Positions 35,897-44,550 of a stretch of 64,000 nucleotides of DNA are shown here, in pieces. Under the pieces are notes generated by a model. The model was given only the letters and a program-made list of their open reading frames with translations. It had not been told where the DNA came from and made no database searches. Position numbers and translations under genes: made by a program. Numbering within the stretch: the first letter of the stretch is position 1; every line of letters begins with the position of its first letter. Origin of the DNA: Nostoc commune NIES-4072 (lineage in GTDB: Bacteria; Cyanobacteriota; Cyanobacteriia; Cyanobacteriales; Nostocaceae); NCBI RefSeq assembly GCF_003113895.1, contig NZ_BDUD01000001.1:2145821-2209820 (forward strand). Reading direction: 5' to 3'.

Positions 35897-36376
35897 TTAA
35901 GTTGCACCAAATTCAGTTTGTAAAGCTTCATCGTTATTATCAGCGATCGTTGCCACAATGGTAATGAGTCGAGACACTTCGCCAGGAGATAACTCAGCTA
36001 AGGTACGTGTCGATATCACAACCACCTGGTTTTCAATAATACCGAAACGCGCTTCAAAAGTACTAGAGCAGTTTAACTCCAAAAGATACCGCATTAACTT
36101 AGGTTCATCTTTGGCAGGTAAATTTAGCACCGTAGACCAAACTGTGATGGTGTCTTCATCGGTTGTCCCGTTGAGTTGGACAAATACTTCCACACTTCCA
36201 TACTTAAACTTCCAGAGATAACCACCCTCTGGAGTGCGCTTAACCATCGCACTGTCATCTTGTTCCAAAGAATCGATGACATTCTCAATTACCTCCAGAT
36301 GGTTAATGCTTGCCGTCTCGGCGATTAGCTCATTAATGGATTCATTACTAGGTATGGTTTCTTGGTAGCTTGTCAT
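35897..36376 (-). CDS. YbjN-domain protein
   Basis: A 159-residue acidic protein. The part EVIENVIDSLEQDD...EGGYLWKFKYGSVEVFVQLNG and LMRYLLELNCSSTFEARFGI matches the YbjN domain, a fold like type III secretion chaperones. No signal or membrane segment is present. In cyanobacteria such proteins are common, and their partners are unknown. It lies upstream of, and in the same direction as, the lipoate-ligase family gene, 79 bases away. Confidence 0.7.
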   Translation of the reverse strand: MTSYQETIPSNESINELIAETASINHLEVIENVIDSLEQDDSAMVKRTPEGGYLWKFKYGSVEVFVQLNGTTDEDTITVWSTVLNLPAKDEPKLMRYLLELNCSSTFEARFGIIENQVVVISTRTLAELSPGEVSRLITIVATIADNNDEALQTEFGAT

Positions 36377-36713
36377 AGAGATTTTTTCCTCAACATACTT
36401 GCTGTCTTATCTACACATACTTTATAACTTGTGGAGGCGGTTAGTTTTAGCCTCCTTTTGGTCTACTTTCCAAAAGCCTAAAGTGTAGAGGTGCGATGTC
36501 TACGACGGGCTACGCCTACGCGATCGTGAAGTTGCGATCCAAAAGCCTATTTCCAGTGTATTTTAGGTAACTGTGACACAGCATTTTTATTTGTAGAGAC
36601 AATTTCTGAATCATCTATAGCAATCGTATTTGATTTTTGAAATTATCTACGTGGGTGGGGAGTTTTATCTGCTTTACAATAAACAAACTTTAGCACAGAA
36701 TAAATCATCAATA
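36377..36713. other. Intergenic region before the fluoride channels
   Basis: No gene is seen. Positions 36495-36525 (GCGATGTCTACGACGGGCTACG) are a dispersed repeat with an inner inverted pair (GTAG/CTAC). I looked for a crcB-type fluoride riboswitch and could not support one. Confidence 0.45.
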
Positions 36714-37103
36714 ATGTCAGACATAACTAATGTTTTAGCAATCGTAGCAGGTGCGGTTCCTGGGGCGTTATCTCGGTTTCATATTACAGAATGGACAAAA
36801 GCTAAATTGGGGACAAAATTTCCCTACGCAACATTTGCTATTAATTTGACTGGATGTTTAGCAATGGGTTTCTTTTTCACAATTTCCCAAGGAATTACAG
36901 GCTATCCCAAGGAATTGGATTTACTCATTAGAACTGGATTTTTAGGTTCTTACACCACATTTTCAACTTATGGCTTTGATACTTTAACCCTATGGCGTAG
37001 CAAACGAATCGTTGCCACAGCTTTTTATTGGGCTGGGAGTGCAATTTTAGGTTTGGGAGCAGTGATTGTTGGAATAGCGATCGCCAAGCTTTTCGTAAAG
37101 TAA
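36714..37103 (+). CDS. crcB: Fluoride channel subunit CrcB/Fluc, first of a pair
   Basis: A 129-residue membrane protein with four helices, started at ATG 36714 (MSDITNVLAIVAGAVPGALS). An upstream start at 36630 would add a poor, non-family N-terminus. The family motifs are GALSRFHITEW, YATFAINLTGCLAMGF (the conserved Asn) and RTGFLGSYTTFSTYGFDT (the Phe-box and central Na site). CrcB proteins expel fluoride as dual-topology dimers. A second copy lies 61 bases downstream, so the two may form a mixed pair with opposite orientation in the membrane. Confidence 0.9.
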   Translation: MSDITNVLAIVAGAVPGALSRFHITEWTKAKLGTKFPYATFAINLTGCLAMGFFFTISQGITGYPKELDLLIRTGFLGSYTTFSTYGFDTLTLWRSKRIVATAFYWAGSAILGLGAVIVGIAIAKLFVK

Positions 37104-37164
37104 TAAAGATGGTTGAAATGTAGCTTCCGAAAAACGATACACAATCAATTTTAGGTAAAAAGCA

Positions 37165-37563
37165 ATGGGTTTTTTAAAAGGACGTTATTCCCTAGCTATA
37201 GCGATCGGGGCGATTTTTGGAGCGTTGGGTCGTTTCTATATAACTGAACTGACAAAAGCTATTTTTGGAACAAATTTTGGCTTTTACGGCACATTCTTGA
37301 TTAACGTGTCTGGCTGTTTATTGATTGCTTATATTTTGACTTTAGCAACCGAGAATATCCGCATCATCTCGCCGGAACTTCGCCTGATGACGACAACAGG
37401 CTTCTGCGGTGCATATACTACTTTTTCTACCTATGGTTTGGAATCAAAAGGTTTTTTAGATAAGGAAGATATAACAATGCTGTTAATTTACTGGGTTGGT
37501 AGTGCGATCGTCGGAATGATTTGCGTCCAAATTGGTGTTTTATTGGCAAGAAGAAGCATTTAA
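37165..37563 (+). CDS. crcB: Fluoride channel subunit CrcB/Fluc, second of a pair
   Basis: A 132-residue membrane protein with four helices. GALGRFYITEL, YGTFLINVSGCLLIAY and TTGFCGAYTTFSTYGLES give the same core motifs as the first copy, but the rest differs (about 45 percent alike). Charges at the ends (KGRYS at the start, ARRS at the end) differ from copy 1, as expected for two subunits with opposite orientation. It is most probably in one operon with 36714-37103. Confidence 0.9.
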   Translation: MGFLKGRYSLAIAIGAIFGALGRFYITELTKAIFGTNFGFYGTFLINVSGCLLIAYILTLATENIRIISPELRLMTTTGFCGAYTTFSTYGLESKGFLDKEDITMLLIYWVGSAIVGMICVQIGVLLARRSI

Positions 37564-37641
37564 AGATTTTAAATTATAGCTAGCGCGATCGCACTCGGAT
37601 TAAATGCGATCGCTTCTGAGGACTGGGGGTAAGTAATTTTT

Positions 37642-38592
37642 TCATCTGGGAACTGGTACTTGATTAATTACCGACGCAATTACCGCATCCATTTGTAAAG
37701 CATCCAGCATCGCTTCTGGTTTCAAAATGAGGCGATGACGTAGCAGTGGCGATGCAACTGCTTTAACATCATCTGGCGTTACAAAATCTCTTCCAGTTAA
37801 CCACGCTAAGGCTTGAGATGTCTGCAACCAAGCACCGGTGGCGCGAGGTGATGCACCCAAAGTTAAATCAGGATATTGACGCGATGTTCTCACCAACGCC
37901 AACAAATAATCAACAATCGCTTCTGATACTTTAACCTCTTTAACTGCTTGTCGTGCTTGCAAAATGTCGGCTACTGTTGCGATTGGTTTCAAACGGCTAA
38001 TATCCAAACGCCGTGCTGCAAAACCCGCCTGACGATTCAGTAACATTTGCTTTTCGGCAGCTTGATCGGGGTAATCTACCATCAGCTTAAATAAAAATCT
38101 GTCCAACTGCGCCTCTGGTAAAGGATAAGTCCCCTCAAATTCTAGGGGATTTTGGGTTGCAATCACCCAAAATAAATCTGGTAAGGGCAGACTTTCACCA
38201 TCCAATGTTACCTGCATCTCTTCCATCGCTTCCAGTAGCGCCGCTTGTGTCTTGGGAGGAGTACGGTTGATTTCGTCTGCTAGCAGCACTTCGGTAAATA
38301 TTGGCCCTTTTTTTAAAGTGAAATTGCGGCTATTCAAGTCAAAAATATTTGTACCAGTAATATCTGAAGGTAAAACATCTGGTGTTAGTTGAATCCGACG
38401 AAAATCCCCTTGAATTAACTGCGCCAACACTTTTACTAGCAAAGTTTTACCAGTCCCCGGTACTCCTTCTAAAATTACATGTCCACCCGCTAGCAGTGCT
38501 ACTAATAGTTGTTGTATTAGGCTTGATTGTCCGACAATTACTTGATTAAGACCTTGACCGAGGCGAATTAAGATAGGATGGGTTTCGCTCAT
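37642..38592 (-). CDS. MoxR-family AAA ATPase
   Basis: A 316-residue protein. Walker A is GVPGTGKTLLVK (about residue 42), Walker B VLLADEINRTPPKTQ, then sensor 1 FWVIATQNPLEFEGTYPLPEA and sensor 2 LGASPRATGAWL. This is the MoxR class, which acts as a chaperone to insert metals or assemble complexes, usually with DUF58 and VWA proteins. The DUF4350 gene lies 56 bases upstream in the same direction, a known pairing in bacteria. The DUF58 gene is not in the visible neighbourhood. Confidence 0.9.
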   Translation of the reverse strand: MSETHPILIRLGQGLNQVIVGQSSLIQQLLVALLAGGHVILEGVPGTGKTLLVKVLAQLIQGDFRRIQLTPDVLPSDITGTNIFDLNSRNFTLKKGPIFTEVLLADEINRTPPKTQAALLEAMEEMQVTLDGESLPLPDLFWVIATQNPLEFEGTYPLPEAQLDRFLFKLMVDYPDQAAEKQMLLNRQAGFAARRLDISRLKPIATVADILQARQAVKEVKVSEAIVDYLLALVRTSRQYPDLTLGASPRATGAWLQTSQALAWLTGRDFVTPDDVKAVASPLLRHRLILKPEAMLDALQMDAVIASVINQVPVPR

Positions 38593-38648
38593 ATTTTTTA
38601 TTGATAAATAACTAACGCAGAAATATTATGCATAATTAAAAAAATTAA

Positions 38649-39743
38649 TTATAAATTATGAATTCCCCTAATGTTTCGCCATTTCCCCAACCAGCTTAAC
38701 AGTTCTCGTTCACTGATGGGTTGTTTGCGAGATTGTAGCTTTAAAACTGCATCTAGTTCTGCTGCACTTGCGCCTGTTTTTTCTATCCAGAAATTGATCA
38801 AGGCTTCACGTTCTAAAGGTATTTGCCCTAATCCCAAGGCTTTTTGGAGTTGTAGTTGTTCTTGTTTACCTACCATTTCTACAACAAAGTCGGTGGTATC
38901 AGCTTTCTGCAACGCTCCGGCTAAAGCTTGGATGTATGCCTCGCTGTTATCTACAACTGGTGTATCTAAAGCTACTGGCTTGCCAAAGCGGCGATTTTGC
39001 GCCCAAATTAATACTAATAGCAGGATACCTACTTGCACCAATATTGGAAATACAGGAGTTTTAGCAAAAAAACTAGATAAATCTGCTTCGCTTTCTTTCT
39101 TTCTGACATCGGCATCTTTATAGCCGTGGATGTATTCATCAACAAATACTGTGTTCCCTTTTTGATTAACCAAATTGGCTAAATACTTGAAATTACTTAA
39201 ATAATCTTGGTAGGCATTGGCGGCTAAATAAGGAGTGGTAGAAAAAATCACCTTTCCTTTTTTGTAATTTTGTTCCCAGACAATAGCACCAAAGCGATCG
39301 CCTAAATCAACTTGCTGGGAGTTAGCTTTTTTATATCGTCTACGTGTATCAATTTTAATATTGCCTTGGGGTGATTTTTGCATAGTGCTAAACTGCGCTT
39401 CTGTAACCCGCGCCGCCGCGCCCAAAATTACCAAAGTATTCCCTTTTTCTACCCATTCGCGCTTTTGACTATCCAGTGTCGTCTGCCTTGGATCGCTGCT
39501 TACCAGTAGGAAGGTAACAGGGTTGTTTTCTGGCAGAATGTCACTAAAAGGCTTTTGCCAGCGTTTGATAGAAATTCCCTGCTGTTGCATAAAAGCATAC
39601 CAAGCACCATAGCCATCGGAGGCGCGGTTATAAGTAGAGCCAGTGTTAATTTTAGTATTATTTGGAGCCGCAAAAAGACTAAGCAAAACGATCGCAGCGA
39701 GTGCGATCGCTCCCATCCAAGCCAGGCGATTTGAACGTTTCAT
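38649..39743 (-). CDS. DUF4350 domain protein, membrane-bound
   Basis: A 364-residue protein with an N-terminal membrane span (LAWMGAIALAAIVLLSLFAA, residues 8-27) and a second near 236-252 (FPILVQVGILLLVLIWAQ). Between them lies the DUF4350 domain: GYGAWYAFMQQQGISIKRWQKP, FLLVSSDPRQTT and WVEKGNTLVILG, a Rossmann-like GATase fold. The C-terminal part (IQALAGALQKADTTDFVV) is soluble. It belongs with the MoxR gene behind it, probably as one transcript. The role of such clusters is not known. Confidence 0.85.
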   Translation of the reverse strand: MKRSNRLAWMGAIALAAIVLLSLFAAPNNTKINTGSTYNRASDGYGAWYAFMQQQGISIKRWQKPFSDILPENNPVTFLLVSSDPRQTTLDSQKREWVEKGNTLVILGAAARVTEAQFSTMQKSPQGNIKIDTRRRYKKANSQQVDLGDRFGAIVWEQNYKKGKVIFSTTPYLAANAYQDYLSNFKYLANLVNQKGNTVFVDEYIHGYKDADVRKKESEADLSSFFAKTPVFPILVQVGILLLVLIWAQNRRFGKPVALDTPVVDNSEAYIQALAGALQKADTTDFVVEMVGKQEQLQLQKALGLGQIPLEREALINFWIEKTGASAAELDAVLKLQSRKQPISERELLSWLGKWRNIRGIHNL

Positions 39744-39942
39744 ACCAAAACCTGAGTGCTACTTCTGAGTGAGTAAATTGTAAGCGAGTTTTTACAGCTA
39801 TTTTTAAGTAAATTAACTACATCTTTTTTGTATCACACAGAAGCGCATCCGAAAGAATAACTTCGCAAAATTACGGTTTCAAAGTGGAATGAATCTGGTT
39901 TAATGAATATAGTCAATAGTCAGTTGTTATTTAGATAAATTC

Positions 39943-40605
39943 ATGACTCAACAAAACAATACTAACTTTGGCATCGCATTTGGTCTTGGAGTTGCTGTCG
40001 CTTCTACCCTCTTGTCTAGTCCATCGCAAGCAGCTTCGTTCGTGGGAACACCTAGTCCATCCCTAAGTCCAATTTTTGGTACTTTGATCAATTTTGATGA
40101 TCAGCCCTCAGGTACTCTAATTGGTGTCGGTGATTATGTCGCTCAAGGTGTGACTTCCGTTACAGAGCTAGAAGGACTAGGAACTTTTGCCAGATACCAA
40201 GGTTCCCAAAGCCAACCTAACTATATTACAACTGGCGCTAGCGGCGAACGCGGTACTGATGCTAACTCAGGATATGATGGTATAATTAAGTTCCAATTTA
40301 CCAATTTAGCCAATCAGGTAGGAATTGGAATTGCCGATTCAGTAGGGGGCCCTGAAATCCTCAGTATTTATGACAGTAATGATAATTTGCTCGAATCATT
40401 TACTGCCCCCCAAGGAGCAAACACTTACGCAGGCTTTTCCAGAGCTAGCAATGATATCAAGTACTTTGAAATTAAAGGGGATTACTTTGCTATAGATGAT
40501 TTACAGTTTCAATCTGTCCCTGAACCCTCCACCATCCTGGGTACTATAATCCCTCTTTTGTTACTACGGAGAAAGTACAATCAGGAAGAAAACCAGAAAC
40601 AGTAA
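39943..40605 (+). CDS. PEP-CTERM sorted secreted protein
   Basis: A 220-residue protein with a signal peptide (FGIAFGLGVAVASTLLSSPSQA, residues 9-30) and the C-terminal sorting signal VPEPSTILGTIIPLLLLRRK: a PEP motif, a short hydrophobic stretch and a basic end, as recognised by exosortase. The middle part (NFDDQPSGTLIGVGDYVAQG ... GDYFAIDDLQFQ) is a beta-rich domain of the kind found in many PEP-CTERM proteins, with the FAIDDLQF end. It is probably attached to the outer surface or sheath. The exosortase gene is not in the window. Confidence 0.85.
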   Translation: MTQQNNTNFGIAFGLGVAVASTLLSSPSQAASFVGTPSPSLSPIFGTLINFDDQPSGTLIGVGDYVAQGVTSVTELEGLGTFARYQGSQSQPNYITTGASGERGTDANSGYDGIIKFQFTNLANQVGIGIADSVGGPEILSIYDSNDNLLESFTAPQGANTYAGFSRASNDIKYFEIKGDYFAIDDLQFQSVPEPSTILGTIIPLLLLRRKYNQEENQKQ

Positions 40606-40642
40606 GTTATAGGGATGCTTAGGCCGCGTCCACAGGCAGTAA

Positions 40643-40835
40643 CCCGGATTTCTCACAAAGGTTTAAACGATTAGCCCAAAACGCTTATGCCACTTAGACT
40701 TGAGATAAAATACCCCGTTCACATACTGCTGTGATTCGTGCAGTGTCTAAAACGCTCAAAATCTAAGCCTGATAAAGGTTTGGTAATAGTGATGCCTACG
40801 GCGGCAAGCTACGCAAAACTTGTGAGAAATCCAGG
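40643..40835. mobile_element. MITE-like element with 16-bp inverted ends
   Basis: The left end CCCGGATTTCTCACAA (40643-40658) and the reverse complement of the right end, CCTGGATTTCTCACAA (40820-40835), match at 15 of 16 positions. AGTAA lies on both sides (40638-40642 and 40836-40840), a 5-bp target duplication. The 193-bp inside has no frame. It fills the gap between the PEP-CTERM gene and the last gene of the NRPS-PKS region. Confidence 0.65.
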
Positions 40836-40864
40836 AGTAAGCACAGTTACCTTCATAGATAACT

Positions 40865-41746
40865 CTACGGTAGCGAGATTTTATTCATTACAACCTCGTC
40901 AACATCAGTACTCATAGATACTTCTCTCCAAGCATCTAATTCTGCTTTCATAAACTGCAATACACTTTCAATAGTTTCTACCGTATCTGCTCCCAGTGCC
41001 AATCTGATAGGTGGGTTATCGCTATCAACCACTTTAATCATTGCCAAAGCTGCTTTTTTTGGATCACCAAGTGCGTTTAAATCGTGATCCCACATATTCT
41101 GACGTATATTTCCAATTGATATTTCATAATCTTCAATTTGAGTATCAATTACAGCAACAGAACGTTTAATAAAATCTGTACGGAAAGCACCAGGTTCAAC
41201 AATTGTAACCTTAATGCCGAATGGAGCAACTTCACTTAGCAATGCTCCAGAAATTCCTTCTAGCGCAAGTTTACTACTGTTATAGAATCCCCAGGCAGTA
41301 GCAGTGGAAAAGCAACCTACTGATGAAACATTAAGAATGTGTCCGCTACGTTGTTGTCGCATATAAGGTAACACTACCCGTAGCGTTTCTAAAACACCAA
41401 AAAAGTTGGTTTCAAATAGACGACGAACTTCTTCATTGCTGACTTCCTCAATTGTCCCAATAGTGGAAACCCCGGCATTGTTAACAAGTACATCAATACG
41501 TCCAAAGTAAGCAATTGCTTGCTTTACTGCTTCCCTTACCTCTTCAGGTTTCCTAACATCAAGTTGCGCCACGATGGCACGACCTGGAAACTTTGAAGCT
41601 AAATCTTCAACTTTCTCAGCTTTTCGTGCTGTTAAAACTACCGCTTCACCTTTTTCTAGTACTGCTTCTGCTAAAGCTCGACCAAGACCGCTTGAGCTAC
41701 CAGTAATAAACCACACCCGTTCTTGAGAAATAGAAGATGTCACCAT
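40865..41746 (-). CDS. Short-chain dehydrogenase/reductase, classical
   Basis: About 293 residues, started at ATG 41746 (MVTSSISQERVWFITGSSSG) with GGAGAG before it; a longer frame to 41803 lacks a site. The NADP-binding motif TGSSSGLGRA, NNAG, the catalytic Ser in NVSSVG and YNSSK (YxxxK) are all present, so it should be active. The C-terminal half is like the SDRs near KDSR or YdfG-type enzymes. It is the last gene of the run of minus-strand genes from the NRPS-PKS cluster (94 bases or more after the MATE gene), so it may be a tailoring enzyme, but it could also be a stand-alone gene. Confidence 0.8.
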   Translation of the reverse strand: MVTSSISQERVWFITGSSSGLGRALAEAVLEKGEAVVLTARKAEKVEDLASKFPGRAIVAQLDVRKPEEVREAVKQAIAYFGRIDVLVNNAGVSTIGTIEEVSNEEVRRLFETNFFGVLETLRVVLPYMRQQRSGHILNVSSVGCFSTATAWGFYNSSKLALEGISGALLSEVAPFGIKVTIVEPGAFRTDFIKRSVAVIDTQIEDYEISIGNIRQNMWDHDLNALGDPKKAALAMIKVVDSDNPPIRLALGADTVETIESVLQFMKAELDAWREVSMSTDVDEVVMNKISLP

Positions 41747-41897
41747 GAAAACTCTCCATTGAGTAATAAAAAGTTGTGAAATAGATGGATTACTGTTACT
41801 CAATAATGATAGTTAAATCAAATTCTGCACCGTAAAGTAAGACCTTAAGGCTTCATATTGAGTATTAATATAATCTCAATATAAATTAATAAAAATA

Positions 41898-43262
41898 TCA
41901 GATAAGTTTAAGTTTAGATAAATTATTAAATTCTATAAATGTTAAAATAAAAACTAAAAACATAAATAAGGTATCTGCAAATAATGAGCCAAAATATATA
42001 CCTCTTAAACCGATCAATTTTGATAATAAAAGCATCATTGGTACGTTTAGAACTATGCTTTTTAAAAATATAGCTAATAATACAATCTTACCTTTACCTA
42101 TAGATAAAAATAGAGTATTGCCACAATATGCTAAAGGCCATAGCGGTGTTAACATATTAAGAACTCTAAAATTTAGTATATCATCTTTTGTAAAATTAAT
42201 TCCTGGCAAAATTATGCCTAAAAATGTACTAGGAGATAATTGTAAAAGCAGCCAAATGGGTAGTAATACGATAACTCCAATTATTGCAAAAATTAAGTAT
42301 GCTTTTTTGACCCTGCTATAATTTTTGGAACCATAGTTCATACCAATTACAGGTTGTAATGCTTGTGCAAAACCAACGACAGGAATAAAAACTAATGAAA
42401 CAACTTTCATTGTTGCTCCAAAGAAAGCAATATCACTATTTTTTCCGTAATCGGAAATTAAATTAAACATCACAGCTTCTTGAACCAATATCATCGCTGG
42501 ATAAAATAGTGCTGAGATTCCCACTGATAAGATTGGTGGTAGTAAATATATGGCGATCGCTAACTTTTTAAGATTAACTGGAATAGAACTTTTGCCACTA
42601 ATAAAATAAGCTAAATTGATAATACTATAAACAACCATCGCCACAACTGTAGCAAGAGCAATGCCTTGGGTTCCCCAATGAAATACACTGGTAAATATAT
42701 AATTTAATAAAATGTTAACAATAACGAAAACCCAGTTAAATATTGTGCTTAACCTAATTTCTCCTTCTGATTTTATGACTTCGATACAAGCTTCTGCTAT
42801 TATCAAAAAAACTGAACCTAAAATATAAGTTTTAAAATATTTTGTGCCTTCAGAAGCGACTTCACCACTTCCTCCCATAAATAGAATTAATTCTTCACCA
42901 AATTTGTAACCAATAATTGTAATAAACAAGGAGATTGCAACACCCATCACTGTGAGGTTACCAAATATTTTAGACTGAGTTTTAATATCTCCTGAACCAA
43001 TAGCTCGACTGAGAACTGAAGCAGAACCTACACCAACCAAAAGACCAAATCCATTGACTATACTTGTAAGTGGTAGTGCAAGTGAGATACCAGCTAAAGC
43101 AGTTTCACCAATGAATCTTCCGGCAAATAAAGCATCAATAAAAGTGTTTAAACTCAGCATCAGTATCCCCAGAGTGCTGGGAATAGACAACTTAAACATC
43201 AGTTTGATCAGATCGCCTTGAAGGATTTCATTTGTGATTTGAGATTGTTTTTGTAAAGTCAT
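41898..43262 (-). CDS. MATE-family efflux transporter
   Basis: A 454-residue membrane protein with about 12 helices. The start LIKLMFKLSIPSTLGILMLSLNTFIDALFAGRFIG is the typical first MATE helix, and the second half repeats it (FGATMKVVSLVFIPVVGFAQALQPVIGMNYGSKNY). The family uses H+ or Na+ gradients to expel cationic or amphipathic compounds. Its base composition is AT-rich compared with the left-hand genes. Lying behind the tailoring genes of the NRPS-PKS cluster and in the same direction, it is the likely exporter of the product and so part of self-protection. Confidence 0.88.
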   Translation of the reverse strand: MTLQKQSQITNEILQGDLIKLMFKLSIPSTLGILMLSLNTFIDALFAGRFIGETALAGISLALPLTSIVNGFGLLVGVGSASVLSRAIGSGDIKTQSKIFGNLTVMGVAISLFITIIGYKFGEELILFMGGSGEVASEGTKYFKTYILGSVFLIIAEACIEVIKSEGEIRLSTIFNWVFVIVNILLNYIFTSVFHWGTQGIALATVVAMVVYSIINLAYFISGKSSIPVNLKKLAIAIYLLPPILSVGISALFYPAMILVQEAVMFNLISDYGKNSDIAFFGATMKVVSLVFIPVVGFAQALQPVIGMNYGSKNYSRVKKAYLIFAIIGVIVLLPIWLLLQLSPSTFLGIILPGINFTKDDILNFRVLNMLTPLWPLAYCGNTLFLSIGKGKIVLLAIFLKSIVLNVPMMLLLSKLIGLRGIYFGSLFADTLFMFLVFILTFIEFNNLSKLKLI

Positions 43263-43620
43263 TTTTTGATTTTTGGGTCGTTACAGGTTACTTAACCTTA
43301 ACTAAAGGTTTAACGCGATACTGCTTCTAACTCCATCTCCTTTGCTAACTCCTGGAATAAACCCAGCAACTCTCTAATAGTGGGATTTTTTCAAAGATTT
43401 ATTGCGACCAAGGTTGTAAAATCCCCATTATTAATTAATAATCGCAAGTATCTGCTGTACTAATTGGATCTTTTCCATTAGCTTTAGAAACTAAGGAACA
43501 AAAACGATAATCTGCTGTGAGTAATTAATGAGTATATTAAGTTTGCATATTTACTATACTCTGCTACAGATATTATTTAACAACAAGGAAAGAAGTGTAA
43601 AATAGTAATTTTAATGTTTT
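43263..43620. other. Gap in the cluster with a trace of old coding sequence
   Basis: On the minus strand, 43314-43385 reads LLGLFQELAKEMELEAVSR followed by TAA, out of frame with what precedes it. This looks like the last residues of a lost gene. The rest is AT-rich filler. No promoter is evident. Confidence 0.3.
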
Positions 43621-44487
43621 TCATATATCCTTATAAAGATTGTCATAGAAATACTGGTGTGGTACTAATCTTTTGTACAATGCATACAGCTTTATCTGCC
43701 ACGGTGATTGCACAACAAAATATTCTCTTTTGGGTTTCGGAGCTTGAAGAGCCTGCAATATTACTGCTGTAACTTTTTCAACTGGTAAACCTTCACTGCG
43801 ATTTCCTTTTACGGAATTTTCCATACATTTTCTGAAATTTTTGCCATATATAGCTTTCATTTCGGTTGACATATTACCTAAAACTTTCTGGCAATCAGCT
43901 TCTACTTTGTCAGCCTGTTCTGGGGTAATTATTCCCCCTGGTAATATGGATAGTACTTCAATTCCACTAGAACGTAATTCAATTCGCAAAGTATCTGTAA
44001 TTGCCTCAAGTGCAATTTTGGAAGTAGATAAAAGTCCTCTATATGGTATGGCGAATCTACCACAAATAGCACTAATATTAATTATTCTACCTTTCGCTTG
44101 TCGGAGCATTGGTAAAAAAGCTTGTGTGACTGCAATTTGACCGATAACATTTACTTCAAAATTCCATCTGATATCGTCTATTGGAATACATTCTAATGGC
44201 CCGTCTACCCCAGAATATGCATTATTAATTAATGCGAATAATCCTTCATTACCGAGCGCCAATGAGACAAATTCTGAAGCTGATTTGATTTCTTGGGCAT
44301 TTGTGATGTCTATGATAATGGGTATTAAATTTCCAGATGCAGCCTGCTTTAAAGATTCACCAGCTTGTTCTGTGCGGACTCCAGCAAAAACTCGATATCC
44401 TTGCTTATCTAGTAAAAGCGCGGTTGCTCGGCCAAGGCCTGTGGATGCTCCAGTTATAACGACAGCACCTTTATTATTCTTTGTCAT
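43621..44487 (-). CDS. SDR-family protein without the catalytic tyrosine
   Basis: A 288-residue protein. The cofactor motif VITGASTGLGRATALLL is intact, NNAG is NNAY, and the serine site NISAICG is present. The expected YxxxK, however, reads LLSTSK (in PYRGLLSTSKIALEA), with Leu where the catalytic Tyr should be. Residues around it are otherwise as in SDRs with the PxxGxYxASKxALE pattern. It may bind the cofactor without classical reduction, use another residue, or act as a cyclase- or isomerase-like SDR. It lies 63 bases behind the P450 gene and is probably in one transcript with the NRPS-PKS genes. Confidence 0.82.
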   Translation of the reverse strand: MTKNNKGAVVITGASTGLGRATALLLDKQGYRVFAGVRTEQAGESLKQAASGNLIPIIIDITNAQEIKSASEFVSLALGNEGLFALINNAYSGVDGPLECIPIDDIRWNFEVNVIGQIAVTQAFLPMLRQAKGRIINISAICGRFAIPYRGLLSTSKIALEAITDTLRIELRSSGIEVLSILPGGIITPEQADKVEADCQKVLGNMSTEMKAIYGKNFRKCMENSVKGNRSEGLPVEKVTAVILQALQAPKPKREYFVVQSPWQIKLYALYKRLVPHQYFYDNLYKDI

Positions 44488-44550
44488 ATTTACTTCCTCG
44501 ATAATGAAATATATTTTTAGCTTGAAAAAAACGGGTTATAAATCCGATTG

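Noticed and set aside
36377..36713. Fluoride (crcB) riboswitch before the channels
   Set aside because: I could not find the conserved stems or pseudoknot; only a dispersed repeat is present.
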